From contig JASANE010020187.1 in the NCBI GenBank assembly GCA_030248225.1, forward strand, positions 121,624 to 185,623: a stretch of 64,000 nucleotides of DNA. The letters are read 5' to 3'. The position numbers were made by a program, and so were the translations under genes. Shown here piece by piece: positions 46,200-57,604 of the stretch (position 1 is the first letter of the stretch; every line of letters begins with the position of its first letter). Under the pieces are notes generated by a model that did no database searches, was not told the DNA's origin, and saw only the letters and a program-made list of their open reading frames with translations. The DNA comes from Trileptium ribeirensis. Taxonomy: Eukaryota > Nematoda > Enoplea > Enoplida > Thoracostomopsidae.

Positions 46200-49100
46200 T
46201 TTATAGGTTGCGATAGGAGTGATTTTGGGACGCGGTCGTTTGCATCCCCAGGTGACACCAACTGTCTCCGATCCGTGCTGAGCTCACAGCTCCGAATTCT
46301 CCATTCGTACGCTGTATTCTCCGTTCTTATGAGTAATCTGTAATGCAAACGATTGAGGACCAGAGCTCAATTAAATTACGAAGCTCACTAGCTGAGCGTA
46401 GGACTAAACAGAGACTGGCGCCGCCCGTGAATAGAACTGAACTAAACCTTGGTTTGACTTTGGTTTTCTGACTGTGTATCTACGGGAAGAATCCTCGTCG
46501 GCACCCTTTTTCTGAACTCCACCTGGAGCAAACTTCACGTTAAGAACTGCTGGATTGTTCGCGGTTTCAATCTCTGTTGCGAATGCTTGAAATTGGTGGG
46601 CCTTCGGCTCTGCTTTCATTGGGAACTCCTAGCACACCATGGTGGTTTAATGGGTAGACAGTTACTTTTCTCGGTAAAAGCGCGGCCTCGAGGAGGCCCC
46701 GAGTAATCGATCAAACTTTACCCAAAAGTTCGGATTCACAGCGACCAAGCTCTGACTAAGGGTTTCGTGTTCAAGAAGGGTATAACAGTCACATCAGGGT
46801 ATCTTGCAAGGTACTCGTGGTTACTACCTCGATATTATGCTTGTTGTAAATAGTGTGCAGTGCACCCCATTTGGGTGAAATGATAATGTGTTATAAAGAC
46901 AAACGTCAACAGCAAAGCAGTTGAGCTGCCGTGTATTTTATCAAAGCTGTTCGGAATTTTTATGTAGATATTGAAAATGGTCCCGGTAAGAATTTTAGAA
47001 ATTAGCTTCAACAAAAGATTTTGAACCTGATTAAATTCCACCCTGCAGCAAACAAGTTATCCATAACACTGCGCCCTTTCGAATTCGGCTGGTGCAAGTT
47101 CTCCCGCATGCCCCTGTTTCAATGCCCGAGCCGGCAACCCACGCCACCCGCCGCTGTACCCGTGTCTACTGACTACTTCATAGTCAAAGTCTAGGCACTC
47201 AAAGGACTGAGGCCTTCGCCTCAGTGCCCTAACGTTATTATGGGTAACCAAAGTCAGTGAATCTACCCCCCACAAAGCCTCCTCTTGGATCGGTAGGCAG
47301 CCATATGTTAGGTTTGGCAGGTCGCCCATGTCACCAGAATTAGCACGGGAAATAGTGCCAGGGACCCCACTCAAAACTGGGCTACTACTAGAATCGTGAC
47401 AGAGCAATATGCTAGTCTTTAGGTTAGGACATTACGTTACCTTCGGACCCATGGCTGGGAAACCCTGCAAAGGCTATGCTAGGACCAGAGAACCCCGCTT
47501 AAGGAATTAGTTGGATTAGGAGGGAAAGGTGAGTCAGCCTTATTACCTGTGAGCAGACCTAAGGGTTGATTCTCCCTCAGGGGGACCTTCGAACCACTAG
47601 ATACGTGGGCCAATATAGGGGCCAGGCCGAACACCCTGGTAAACTCACCGGCAGCCTACTAAGCTAAGCGGTTACCCCAGGTCATCCAGCGGATCACCGG
47701 GGAGTCGTGGAAGCCGGGGTTGTCCGGGCACCACAGTGCCAAGAGGGTGGTGCATCTGGGATCCTTTAGGGCCAGAACTGGTCCTAGTACATAATAAAAG
47801 TGGGGCCACGCCCTTAGGCGACGTTAGAAAATTTTGGGGACAATGTGCTTTAAAAAATCCTGGGTGTCGTAAATTTTGAAAGTGGTGAGTGTCAGACCTC
47901 TCGGAAAAAATCATTTCCGGGAGGTGCTCCATGATTTCAACTGGTTTTTGCTGATGTCATCGGAGTAAAAATATCTACTAGCGCTGTTACGTCCAGCGAT
48001 GTATCTGTAAATTACTAGTACAAACTGTGTTATTAGTAGAAATTGGCCAGTGCGTGCTGTGAAGGTAGTGCCCATGCTTCTGTTAATGGAACGAGTTAGG
48101 GTCCTATGTTTGACCACGACACAGGTCAGGAAAGATAGCTCACCCAGGCTATATGCGTTCTTGGGCAGCACGGGTCTGATATAATTTGTATCTTAAACGA
48201 AGGACTATATCTGGACACGGATATTCGCTATTTACGGTATTCAAGGCACACTCGGTTTGTGTTAATCGGCTGTGGTCTTGTCGGTGCTCCTCAGTGATGG
48301 TTTAATATCCGGATTTATTTAGGAGAACTACCAGTCTTATTGGTATACTATCAGCTTGCTGGATAAATGGTTGTCGATAATTACCAGATTGTTATTAACA
48401 GTTATTGCCAGTTCATTGTGACGAAAATGTTCTACGGCCATTGACAGTAGTTCGGACTGCTTATCGATTACCTAGACTCCGGTTGATTCGGCCGGTCTAG
48501 GGTGCCACTGCAACCTCATCGTTGTCTATCCCATCGCTGGTCGACGAACTCATATTTCAACGCCCACGTCGGTATAATTTCCTCATATCTGCCCAAATCC
48601 AGAGGCGCGTTATCGAACCCCACAATTCGCTAGTTCGCCGGCCTACGCTACCGAGCAATGGAATCGTGGAAAACTGCCGGTATTGGCCCAAAGCGTGCGT
48701 GTCCCCAAGCTGAACGAACCGGGACGACTCGTAATTGGCGGCGACCGATCATTGTAAGAAGAAGATTCTGCAGCAGACAATCCATTTAGTAAATGGTCAG
48801 TATATGAACGTATGCTATGTATACTTTGAGGATAGATTTATATAGTGTTTTATTATATTGTTGCAAGTGGGTAATATAAGTCAGAGCATATATTGGTGAC
48901 TACCTATTCGTATGCGGTGTCAAGGTGAATTATAGCTGATAGTACTATAAAGTATATATAATGCACGTATCTCCAAGCCCAGTCTAGCTTAGGGTTGTTT
49001 TCGGTACTTTAACTGGGCTGCGACCAATTGCTGAAATTATCAGTTGGGTTCCGGTTGTGGGCTCATTGTAGAGAAATACGTATTATTGTGGGTCTGAACC

Positions 49101-49450
49101 TGGTGGTCAAACTTGAGAACTAGGGTATCTTGCCATGCCTGTGTTCATCTTGCTGAGCCATTTGTTTAGTATCAGTAGTGGATACGACCCGCCGAGCGCA
49201 GCGAAAAGTTTACACAACCAGTTGCATACGTGAGGAATAGGTACACGAGTATTGTAGTGAACTCGAAGCTTGCCTAACAGCAGAGAATTCCGCTGATAAA
49301 GTAAACACATATATCTAATTATACATTTAACATCCGTGCTCAGGTCAGGTCTGAACCACGGACGCCCTACAGCTTGAAACAATAGGGATTAACAATAAGT
49401 CGGAATTCAAAATGTCATTACCAGCGTGCGCAAATTGAACGCCGATTAGC
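46200..49450. other. Leader or flank of family A copy 1, no gene recognised
   Basis: Open frames here are 116 codons or shorter and match no domain. The sequence AATTGGCGGCGACC at about 48734 has the look of a Gypsy primer-binding site (TGGCGGCGACC after an AAT), but no matching LTR pair was found. The 5' LTR of copy 1 is therefore unplaced. Confidence 0.35.
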
Positions 49451-49453
49451 GGC

Positions 49454-50890
49454 ATGTCAGCAACAACTAGTGTAGGAGGTGGCACGACCACCACGGCTGG
49501 TAGTACAAACGGACCAATCCCCACAGTATCAGGAGACCCACTAGTAGCAATCCTACAGCAGCTGATGGAGCGGACAACGACAACGGCAAAAATCATACAA
49601 GTACGCGACATCTCGCTGTTTCCAGGAGCTGACGGACAAGACTTTGAGGCCTGGTTAGCTACGTACTATAACCTGACGGACGCGAACGGATGGACCCTCG
49701 ACCAAAAATTTATTTGCTTCCCGACTGTATTAAAAGGTGAGGCGCTTAAGATCTATGAGAGTTTCGCAGACTGCCAGAAACAGACGTACAAAGCCCTTTG
49801 CTATAACATGGGTTTCATGTACTCCTCCTCGCAGCGAGATGAGGACGCATTAATCACGTTACACATGCGCATACAAGGGGACCGGGAATCGGTTGCTATG
49901 TACGGACTGGATCTTCAAAACTTAGTAGACAAAGCATTCCCGGAAGTTGAAGGTGGACAGCGTGACGTGTTACTGCAGAATTTTTTGCGACAAGGACTGA
50001 GAAAGGAACTGAAGTCTGGTGTTATAGGGAAGACTTATCCATCTTTCAAACACATGATGGATAAGCTTAAGTATAAAGAAGACGCCCTCGTTGCGTCCCA
50101 GAAGGAGGTAATCGGAGTACCGGTGCGCAAAAGCAGCTGGTCTAAAACAGTTAATTACATGACACAGGGAGGTGAAATTATCCAACTAGTAGACCAAATA
50201 CGTGAGGCACTAGACGTGAACAAGCGCACCACAGTCGGAAGCGATGCTACTATCGCTCGGCTCATCGACCTACTAGATAAGCGTACCTTGCAACACCAGC
50301 TAAATGCAATGATGCAGAATAACGGAACACCGCAGGTAGGCGCAAATGGAATACCACCAGCAATGCCAGTAGGAAACCAATGCTTTCGATGTGGCTATCT
50401 AGGGCATTTCGCTAGAGAATGCCCGTATTTCCGAATGGACATATACGATCCATTGCAAAACGAGTATATACGCTTAGCCACGCGGGCAGCGCCTAACTAC
50501 ACGTACGGTGCACCGCCACGACCCGCTATCGAATATACTAGGCCACCACCACAGTATACCAACTGTCCTCACTATCGGGTGATTGAACCTAGAGGCGGAG
50601 CACGCTACTCGCGACGTGATGATTGGAACAACACCGCAAATCAGCGGAGATACACCGGCTATGGACAGCTAGGATATTATCGACCCGAGCCTGCTAACTA
50701 TGCATATGGGAATGGCGGTCAACCGAATATTATAACAGATCCCGCTTGCGTAGCGCAAATGGGTACAACCAACGAAATAATGGATATAACCCAACATACG
50801 ATAGACGCTATGCTGGACCACCCCAACCATTGTCTGCAGAAGCAGCGCCGTTTCGGCCGCGCACGCCTAGTAATGGCTGGAGTAATGTAA
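49454..50890 (+). CDS. gag: Gag, family A copy 1 (478-codon frame)
   Basis: Gag forms the particle that packages element RNA. The start at 49454 (MSATTSVGGG) is the first Met of a clean frame. Residues 55-210 match the Gypsy Gag capsid domain (retrotrans_gag): LFPGADGQDFEAWLATYYNL, then CFPTVLKGEALKIYESF, and NFLRQGLRKELK. Residues 310-323 are a perfect CCHC zinc knuckle, CFRCGYLGHFAREC. The C-terminus is Tyr/Arg/Pro-rich. From about 50725 the frame departs from the duplicated copy (51500 on) through an indel and ends early at 50890, so the original C-terminus is better kept in the duplicate. No other copy of this gag is in the window. Confidence 0.9.
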   Translation: MSATTSVGGGTTTTAGSTNGPIPTVSGDPLVAILQQLMERTTTTAKIIQVRDISLFPGADGQDFEAWLATYYNLTDANGWTLDQKFICFPTVLKGEALKIYESFADCQKQTYKALCYNMGFMYSSSQRDEDALITLHMRIQGDRESVAMYGLDLQNLVDKAFPEVEGGQRDVLLQNFLRQGLRKELKSGVIGKTYPSFKHMMDKLKYKEDALVASQKEVIGVPVRKSSWSKTVNYMTQGGEIIQLVDQIREALDVNKRTTVGSDATIARLIDLLDKRTLQHQLNAMMQNNGTPQVGANGIPPAMPVGNQCFRCGYLGHFARECPYFRMDIYDPLQNEYIRLATRAAPNYTYGAPPRPAIEYTRPPPQYTNCPHYRVIEPRGGARYSRRDDWNNTANQRRYTGYGQLGYYRPEPANYAYGNGGQPNIITDPACVAQMGTTNEIMDITQHTIDAMLDHPNHCLQKQRRFGRARLVMAGVM

Positions 50891-50967
50891 ACCTATTAGG
50901 CGCAGTGCCTCGAACTAGACCCGCGCAGGCACCAATAAATAACACCGAGCGAGTTGACCGTCGAAAT

Positions 50968-52311
50968 GACCAAATACGTTAGGCACTAGACGAGAACAAG
51001 CGCACCACAGTCGGAAGCGATGCTGCTATCGCTCGGCTCATCGACCTACTAGATAAACGTACCTTGCAACACCATCTAAATGCAATGATGCAGAATAACG
51101 GAACACCGCAGGTAGGCGCAAATGCAATACCACCAGCAACGCCAATAGGAAATCAATAATGTTTTCGATGTGGTTATTTAAGTCATTTTGCCAGAGAATG
51201 ACCGTATTTCCGAACGGATGTATACGATCCACTGCAAAATGAGTATACTCGCTTAGCCACTCGAGCAGCGCCTAATTACATGTACAATGCGTCGCCACCA
51301 ATCGCAAGCGAGTTTGCTAGACCTCTACCACAGTACAACAGTCGCCCTCGGTACCGGGTAGTTGAACCTAGAGGCGGAGGACGATACACGCGACGCGATG
51401 ATTGGAACAACACGGCTAATCCGCGGGGGTATACTGGCTATGGGCAGCAAGGATATTATCGAACCGAGCCTGCAAACTATACATATGGGAATGGCGGTCA
51501 GACCGAGTATTATAACAGATCTCGCGGAAGTAGTACAAACAGGTACAACCATCGAAACAACGGCTATAACGCAACAGTCAACCGCCGGTATTTTGGACCA
51601 CCCCAACCATTGTCGGCAGAAGCGGCTCCGTATCGACCGCGCACGCCTAGTAACGGTTGGAGTAATGCAAATAGAGCAGTGCCTCGAACTAGACCTGCAC
51701 AGGCACCAGTAAATAATAACGAGCGAGTTGACCGCCGTAATGCAGGTGTAATGTCATTGACCAAACCAGCAGACCCTGAGCTAGCGCACCGCTTGGATGT
51801 CATGCGCCATGAGATGTCTACGCTAGAAGAACGCGCAGGAGTTAGCTTAGGCACTCGTTCGGCGCAAGTTAATATGATGGTCACTGAAGATGAAGCAACG
51901 TATGAACAGAATAGCCCAAATTTCGAAGTTGAACAAGAATACCCACACGAACTCGACACAGAACGATGTTCATACCAAATAAACTTATTGCAAACAAGTA
52001 GGGACACATCACGAAAATGGTCACAAGCGATCGGATCGCGGAGTGGCAACAAAGCATACCAAACACATGAGGAAGAAACACTTGAATACGGAGAATACAG
52101 ATATAGTAAAACTCAAAGCAATACCGAACCCATCCGGCGCTCGGCTTTGTCGTTTGCAACCACTGGCGCGCAGGGTGTGACCCAAGACCTTGTGAGTAAT
52201 TGTTGGCCAACCAATATATGTGTATATCCCGATAGGAGTCAGCGCGAGGAGATAATGAGTACCGAAATACCGAGCAGAGGAGTGAGAGGGGAGGGGGAGC
52301 TGAGAACCTAA
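50968..52311 (+). pseudogene. gag: Duplicated gag C-terminal half and Gag tail
   Basis: A 775-bp tandem duplication repeats 50192-50967 at 50968-51740. GACCAAATACGT(G/T)AGGCACTAGACG marks the start of both units. In the second unit the zinc knuckle is destroyed by a TAA (about 51157), a second stop and loss of the last Cys. From 51280 the frame is open to 52311. After the duplication it codes a tail not seen in the first unit: DPELAHRLDVMRHEMSTLEE, then an acidic, Gln/Ser-rich stretch. This tail is probably the natural end of Gag. Confidence 0.75.
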
Positions 52312-53060
52312 TGGAACCTAATGTACCTGATATGCCGAGTGCGAAATATTGGAGATGGCCAGTCGGACTTCGGGGGCCGATTAATAGGGCATCCGTGTCT
52401 AGCAATGACCCAAACGCTGGCACGTGTAACCCATCTCAGGCGGCTGCACATCGGATGGAACCTAAGAACCTAATGGATGGAGAACCTAATGGAATGGAAC
52501 CTAGAGAGACGCCGTTCGGACTTCGGGGGCCGATTAATAGGGGTCGCGTGTCTGGTAATGGCTCTAACGCCGGCACGGTACAACCTGGGGAAGCAACTTT
52601 CTGTAGGCTTATTCAAAATTATATATGTGAAGCGGAACCAGAAGAACCTGCGGAGGAACTTGCGAACCTAATGGACTTGCGGATACTGAGAACCTAATGG
52701 ATGGAATGGATTACCGAGGAACCGAGAACCTAACGGACTAAATGAACTTAGCCTAGCGGATGCATCCAATGGAACTAAACTCACTTCCGCCAATTTAGAG
52801 CGGTCGTGTGAGGCCCCTGTAGCTTTTCAAGCGACCGGGGAAGACCGTAAAGGACACAGGTCAGGTGCGATGGAGACCTTCGGAAAACGGGTCAGTCCGA
52901 TTGTCCTAGCTCCGTTCAAAATTCGAAAGCGTATGTGTACCCTAGTATCTTTAGAGGTCGGGGAAGACCGTAAAGAACACTGGCCAGGAGCAAGGAAGCG
53001 TCGGGAAGTGAGCTGTCCTGATGGACCGAGCTCCGTTCAAAATTATAATTTGTATGTAGG
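52300..53060 (+). repeat. Repeat-rich spacer between gag and the env module
   Basis: Two repeat systems are visible. The motif AACCTAATGG recurs at least six times between 52306 and 52735, and the block TCGGACTTCGGGGGCCGATT occurs twice (about 52364 and 52516). Downstream, GGGGAAGACCGTAAA(G/A)(G/A)ACAC and CTCCGTTCAAAATT recur with a 122-bp period (52837 and 52959). The open frame at 52311-52697 mirrors the repeats (GLRGPINR twice), so it is doubtful as a gene. Confidence 0.65.
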
Positions 53061-53468
53061 ACCTAACTCGACTAGAGTTCGGTCCGTAAGTGTAGGAGCC
53101 ACCAGATCTGATCGGCTAAGGGATCGTGGCCTCTATTTGTCGTTGTTCATTCTACCCACCCGGCAGGTGAGTATGTGTGTGGCCGACTGCGACCAGGTCG
53201 GAGCCGGAATGTGTGAATCATGAGTAGGACCGAGAGGGGAAGCTGTTCGACCCGAGTGTGAAAAGGGTTTAAGGGCTACACGGAGATAATGCCGAGCCGG
53301 GCGCCGAAAATATTGCAAGCATAGAAAATCACGATAATCGAGCTAGCATTTGTCAAATCATAAAACCCAATGATGATGAAGTGGAGTCTATTAACCTAGA
53401 GAAGAGCAATGTTGATAAAGAGTAACCAATGGTAACCAGCCAAAGCTCGAGAATCGATAATAACACCC
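53061..53468 (+). other. Spacer before the 647-codon frame
   Basis: No domain is visible. The sequence is AG-rich and non-repetitive. A 3' splice site for an env message could lie here but cannot be chosen by eye. Confidence 0.3.
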
Positions 53469-55412
53469 ATGGTAAATCACATGGCGGAGAGAGCAAGCAA
53501 GATGAAAAACCGGCAATCAGAAAACAAAACAGAAATCGTAACATGTCAACGAAGTACAGAAGAAGCCCGCGAAATAGGAATCAGCTCAATCGGATCACCG
53601 GTTGACTTAATGAAAGTAATCGAACAAGGACTAAAATCACCTGAATCGTTGGGAAGTGTACTGACTATCGGCCGGGTTAGTATGGGTCCCGCGATTAATA
53701 ACATAGGCACAGACATGGTGGAACCTAAGTACGGATCGGATCAAAGGCGTATACGGATACATAAACAGCAGCTATTAGATATCATATTAAGGAGATTGCA
53801 CGCTTTAGATGACACCAGCGAAGCAGTAGAGCCCCTAATGTTGCAGGGATTACCAGACGAGGAGCGACTAGCGTTACTGGGGTCGGATTCAGAATTCGTG
53901 CCCGCAGTCAAACCGGAATGTCACGGAAAACTTTCCCACTACACGCTCGCGCTACCTAGGTTACGTTTTGGAGAAGAGCGAACACCAATAAGAACACTAT
54001 TTTACCAGAGGGTCATAGCTGTTTCGGAGCGAATATGCCATGCCCATCAGTTGCTCAGGATCCGAGTAGCTGAGATGGCCCGAATCGACCGACGGCGGGA
54101 CGTTGCCGTTTTGTCAGGGCTGTTAGGGTTCGCATCTCCGTTCTTACACACTATGCGAGGCATCCACGTCAGTAGTTGCATGTTGAAACAGCTAGAGGGA
54201 CTCTTGGAAATCGTTGCCAGAGTTATCAACTCAATGAGCATTACACAAGCAATCACTGAGGTATATAGGCCTCAAATTCCTATTCTTCAGACATGCATCG
54301 TATGCGAGGAACGACACGATCCAAATTTCATGCCTAGGGAGGAGTGTGCGCTCACTACTTATCATGGCGAATGGGATTGCATTGGGAAATTGTCCGCAGA
54401 CTATGGGACAATCAGGAGAGATAGAACAGTATCCATTCGACCAAGTAGCACACAGGGCTTGCACACGGCCTATGAACTTATAGCGTATAGGGAAGCCAAC
54501 TTGGGGTTCCTAGAAGCCGTAATAAGCGCACTATACTTGTTGGATAACAATGTTACGGAATTCGACGAATCCGGACCGAAAGTTCCGGTGCTGTCAATAC
54601 ATCACATCGTACACGCTATAACGGCTAACGCACTTTTCAGAGAAGTAAGTAGTAAACCAAAGCACGAAGAACTATTGTACTTACGACTATTGTGGTCACG
54701 CAAGCCCGCTCAAAACATTTGGCAGGGTGACCCAATAGAAGACGGGGACGAAATTCCAAGCACGGACCATGACGCTGACATAACATTCATCGACGAAGAG
54801 GAACTTGAAAGTGAGTTGAGTGCAGCACTCAGTGACGCCAGCGGGGACGAATTTGACATGCCCGCAATTGAATCACTTGACTCTGATGATCTCATATCTG
54901 AGCTAAGTTTCTCCGTGGACAGTGAAAATGCCAGCAATGAACACGACAACTCCGTTGACGGGACTGACGGGGCATCACCGGCCGGGTCGGTACAGTCTTC
55001 TTCAAACGGATTAGGACAGAATATGAAAGCTGTGGTGGGATTGCTAAACCAGGGAACCAAAATAATGGGACTACTAATAGCTTTGCTGATCCTACATCAT
55101 TTAGGGCAGACCCATGCAATCGCTACGTCCTTTTCGGACCAGGTAGCACGCCTGGGAGCCATGGTAAATCAACAGGTTGGCGCGTTGATCGAACCGCAAG
55201 GCTTAGTAATAACTGCTTCGCAATCCACCTTTTTACCGATAATTTTACGGCTACCTTTAGATGGACTGCAACCCAGTCGGCAAGCAACTGGCATGGCATG
55301 GTGTGTATACACTCCAAGGTGTAAGTCTTGCCAGGGGAACTGCTGTCCCAACCCAAATTGTACTACCATGCCGGATTTGCAACAAAATGTTCAAGAATTA
55401 GAGAGAGTTTAG
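53469..55412 (+). CDS. 647-codon intact ORF: unknown domain leading into an Env signal/anchor segment
   Basis: The frame is uninterrupted, remarkable inside a decayed element. Residues 1-330 form an unknown, mostly helical-looking domain with a possible metal site at 276-304: C276, C279, H283, C293, H299, C304 (CIVCEERH...C...H...C). Residues 421-500 are strongly acidic (IDEEELESELSAALSD, DSDDLISEL). A Met at residue 519 (55023) precedes the hydrophobic run IMGLLIALLILHHLG (531-546), which fits a signal peptide or type II anchor, then a Cys-rich stretch (CKSCQGNCCPNPNC, about 620-633). So the frame may hold a cytosolic leader fused to Env, or two products. I do not recognise the N-terminal domain. 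It ends at a stop just where a shifted frame continues the Env ectodomain. Confidence 0.6.
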   Translation: MVNHMAERASKMKNRQSENKTEIVTCQRSTEEAREIGISSIGSPVDLMKVIEQGLKSPESLGSVLTIGRVSMGPAINNIGTDMVEPKYGSDQRRIRIHKQQLLDIILRRLHALDDTSEAVEPLMLQGLPDEERLALLGSDSEFVPAVKPECHGKLSHYTLALPRLRFGEERTPIRTLFYQRVIAVSERICHAHQLLRIRVAEMARIDRRRDVAVLSGLLGFASPFLHTMRGIHVSSCMLKQLEGLLEIVARVINSMSITQAITEVYRPQIPILQTCIVCEERHDPNFMPREECALTTYHGEWDCIGKLSADYGTIRRDRTVSIRPSSTQGLHTAYELIAYREANLGFLEAVISALYLLDNNVTEFDESGPKVPVLSIHHIVHAITANALFREVSSKPKHEELLYLRLLWSRKPAQNIWQGDPIEDGDEIPSTDHDADITFIDEEELESELSAALSDASGDEFDMPAIESLDSDDLISELSFSVDSENASNEHDNSVDGTDGASPAGSVQSSSNGLGQNMKAVVGLLNQGTKIMGLLIALLILHHLGQTHAIATSFSDQVARLGAMVNQQVGALIEPQGLVITASQSTFLPIILRLPLDGLQPSRQATGMAWCVYTPRCKSCQGNCCPNPNCTTMPDLQQNVQELERV

Positions 55413-57096
55413 GAGTACGTATCAAGGCGTTTTGGGCACTAGTTACTACATGGCATTAATGCGCGAGTATTGCGAGGCGAATGCTCATCTTTGTGAGGAA
55501 CCTAAGGTCCGAATGAAGCGATTTCTCGCTGTGTTAGCTGGAACAGCTGGTGTAGTTACAAGTTTCCTAGGCGTAGGAGTAGCGTTTACTAATGCGGTAC
55601 ATCTTAAGGATTTAAATAAGCAAGTACTCGCGTTGTCTAAAGAAATGAGAAACACCTATAATGTCGCCTATGGTAACTCGCGAACGATCATGAAACTAAC
55701 GCACGCTAACGAGGAGTTATACTCATTCTTGCATCATAAAATGCAGGAGATGGTCACCATGATTGAACAGGTAAGGTGCCAAGAGCAACGCTATGTTATT
55801 GAGGTTCACCGCGAGCTAGATAACCACATGTTTCGCACCAGTCTTCGGTTTTGGTTGACGCTGTCATGGAAACCATGATGAGCGGCCAACTATCACCGAA
55901 AGTAGTGGACGCATCCACATTGAAGAACCTATTCCAAAAGAACTCGCAGATACCACAGACTGTCTTAATACGTGAACCAGCACTGGCGTACCAATTTGGC
56001 AGATTTACCCAGTGCACATCGATCTAGGCTTATTTAAATTTGTCTTTATATTGTCACGTTCCATTAGTCACGTCGGACGACGTCCGACACTGCTTTAGGA
56101 TATACAATGTCGGCTGGAACATTCCAGAGCGCAGCGCTCACATGAAATTACCATTGCCTGATTACGCTACCCGGGTTGAACGCGCACGATACGAAGTATT
56201 GATATTACACGCATGTAACACACGAACAGGCATTGCCTTCTGCGAGATACACGTACTTGCAACGGACCGTACATCGCGTTGTTTGGACTGGATCATCATG
56301 GGCGAGGACGCTCCAGATGAGGCTCGTCAACTCTGCAAGAACAGTGCATTGATTGGGCCAATGGCTAACCACACCGATGTCTACACGACAGCACAAGGGG
56401 TCATTATCCGAATTGCTGAACGTAAGGCTGTCGTTTCCAAGAAGAAACATCTTAGCCACGTGACCCGAGGAGACACAATTGACATCGCTGACAATGGGGT
56501 TTTGTGGCTGTCGCATAATAACTACACCCAGCGCGTGGTCGGGCCACTTATGTTGGCTAGCACACTAGACGCGCAAGAAGTCACAGTCACATTGGACCTA
56601 ACATCACTGTCCAAGACTTTCCGGATGTACCCCTTAAACCGATTGCTTGGAGCTCATTGGAACACGCCAAAGCGACGAAGCTGCAGGTCCAGGAAATAGC
56701 AGACGAGCAGTTGAAGGAGGTAATCGACTTCCATATATCACTACAACTGGAGTAGCTCCTTATCTATGGATGCTCATTGTGCTGGTAGTTGCTGGCATAG
56801 GGGCAATAATTTACTTTAGGAAGAAAGCCGGTTTCTCTCCTAAATGCATAAAAGGGCGCCTGGTGGCAGCACCGACCATGTGGTCGGGCGGAGCTAAAAC
56901 AACTCGAATTGAGTGTCAAGACCGACGAGTATGGCACTACAAACACGCATCGGAAAACGATTTCCGCCCCAGCTACTTCCACGGGACATTTGGAATTGCG
57001 GACACTGAGCCGTCATCGGTCGGCCCAAATAAACACCACCAGCGAGGAAGAAAGCGTCGTTCTGGTAGAGCCCACTGTACTGTTCGCTGTGTCTGA
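55023..57096 (+). pseudogene. env: Envelope fusion protein, baculovirus-F/errantivirus type, frameshifted
   Basis: Segments lie in order but in different frames: signal/anchor and Cys-rich N-part (55023-55412); a furin-like site RMKR at 55510-55521 followed at once by a hydrophobic Gly/Ala/Val-rich fusion-peptide-like stretch (FLAVLAGTAGVVTSFLG) and a heptad-like helix (55432-55878); a block with GQLSPKVVDASTLKNLF (55888 on) and, from 56040, a Cys-containing ectodomain (LYCHVPLVTSDDVRHCFRIY) with glycosylation sequons NHT and NNYT; and a transmembrane span WMLIVLVVAGIGAIIYF with a basic tail (56647-57096). This order matches Env of errantiviruses and baculovirus F proteins (class I fusion). 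Breaks occur near 55410, 55870, 56026 and 56690. It is not functional as written. Confidence 0.75.
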
Positions 57097-57604
57097 GCGA
57101 TCAAAAAATAAAGGGCATCGCAAAATAGCCTACCACCGGCAGGTCAAAACAATACACCACATGGACGCACCCTTGCTTATCAATGCTTTTTTTATACCGC
57201 ACGCCGGTACGTACCCTAATAGATACCGGTGCAGACGTTTCCATCGCATCACAATACTTGGTTAATAAATTAGGTCTCCAACCGCGCCCGGACGATTCCA
57301 CTAGAATAGTATCTGCCACTAAGCAGGAATTAGCACTGGACGGTAGTAATTGCGTGCCTTTGTCGATCGGGTCCATAAAGGTAAAAAGAATTCTTTGTCA
57401 CTAAAACCGCACCTTATCACTGCATTATAGGAACAAATTTCATGGTTCAATTGCCAAAATGAATTATAAATTGTAAAGAACGTTGTTTAGAAATAGCAGT
57501 AGATGAGGAAGAGGCTAAGATACCTTTTGCAAGTTTGAAACGCTATGACCCTCCAATAATAGCAGTAATGTGTCGCAAGCTCACCACCATAGAACCAAAC
57601 ACCT
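56909..57604 (+). pseudogene. pol: Start of Pol with aspartic protease, family A copy 1
   Basis: The frame from 56909 overlaps the Env tail frame by about 190 bases and codes a Ser/Thr-rich leader, then MDAPLLINAFF. An indel in a T run (about 57186-57193) shifts to a frame coding the protease active site LIDTGADVS (57216-57242), the classic retropepsin DTGA. A further indel near 57385 leads to HCIIGTNFMVQLP (about 57420-57456), the usual IIG block. Stops follow at 57460 (TGA) and 57604 (TAA). It would process Gag-Pol if intact. Its start inside the env region is the main evidence that env and pol belong to one element. Confidence 0.75.

Noticed and set aside
46640..46745. tRNA-like A and B boxes (TGGTTTAATGGG and AGTTCGGATTC)
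   Set aside because: The spacing is too long for a tRNA, no cloverleaf can be drawn by eye, and no SINE body is evident.
48734..48760. Primer-binding site and LTR end for family A copy 1
   Set aside because: TGGCGGCGACC is suggestive, but no LTR pair could be matched to sequence after the purine tract at 62527, so no LTR is called.
52311..52697. 128-codon frame between gag and the env module as a gene
   Set aside because: It is built from the local repeats (GLRGPINR twice, NLMDGEPNG-type units) and has no domain. It is listed as repeat.
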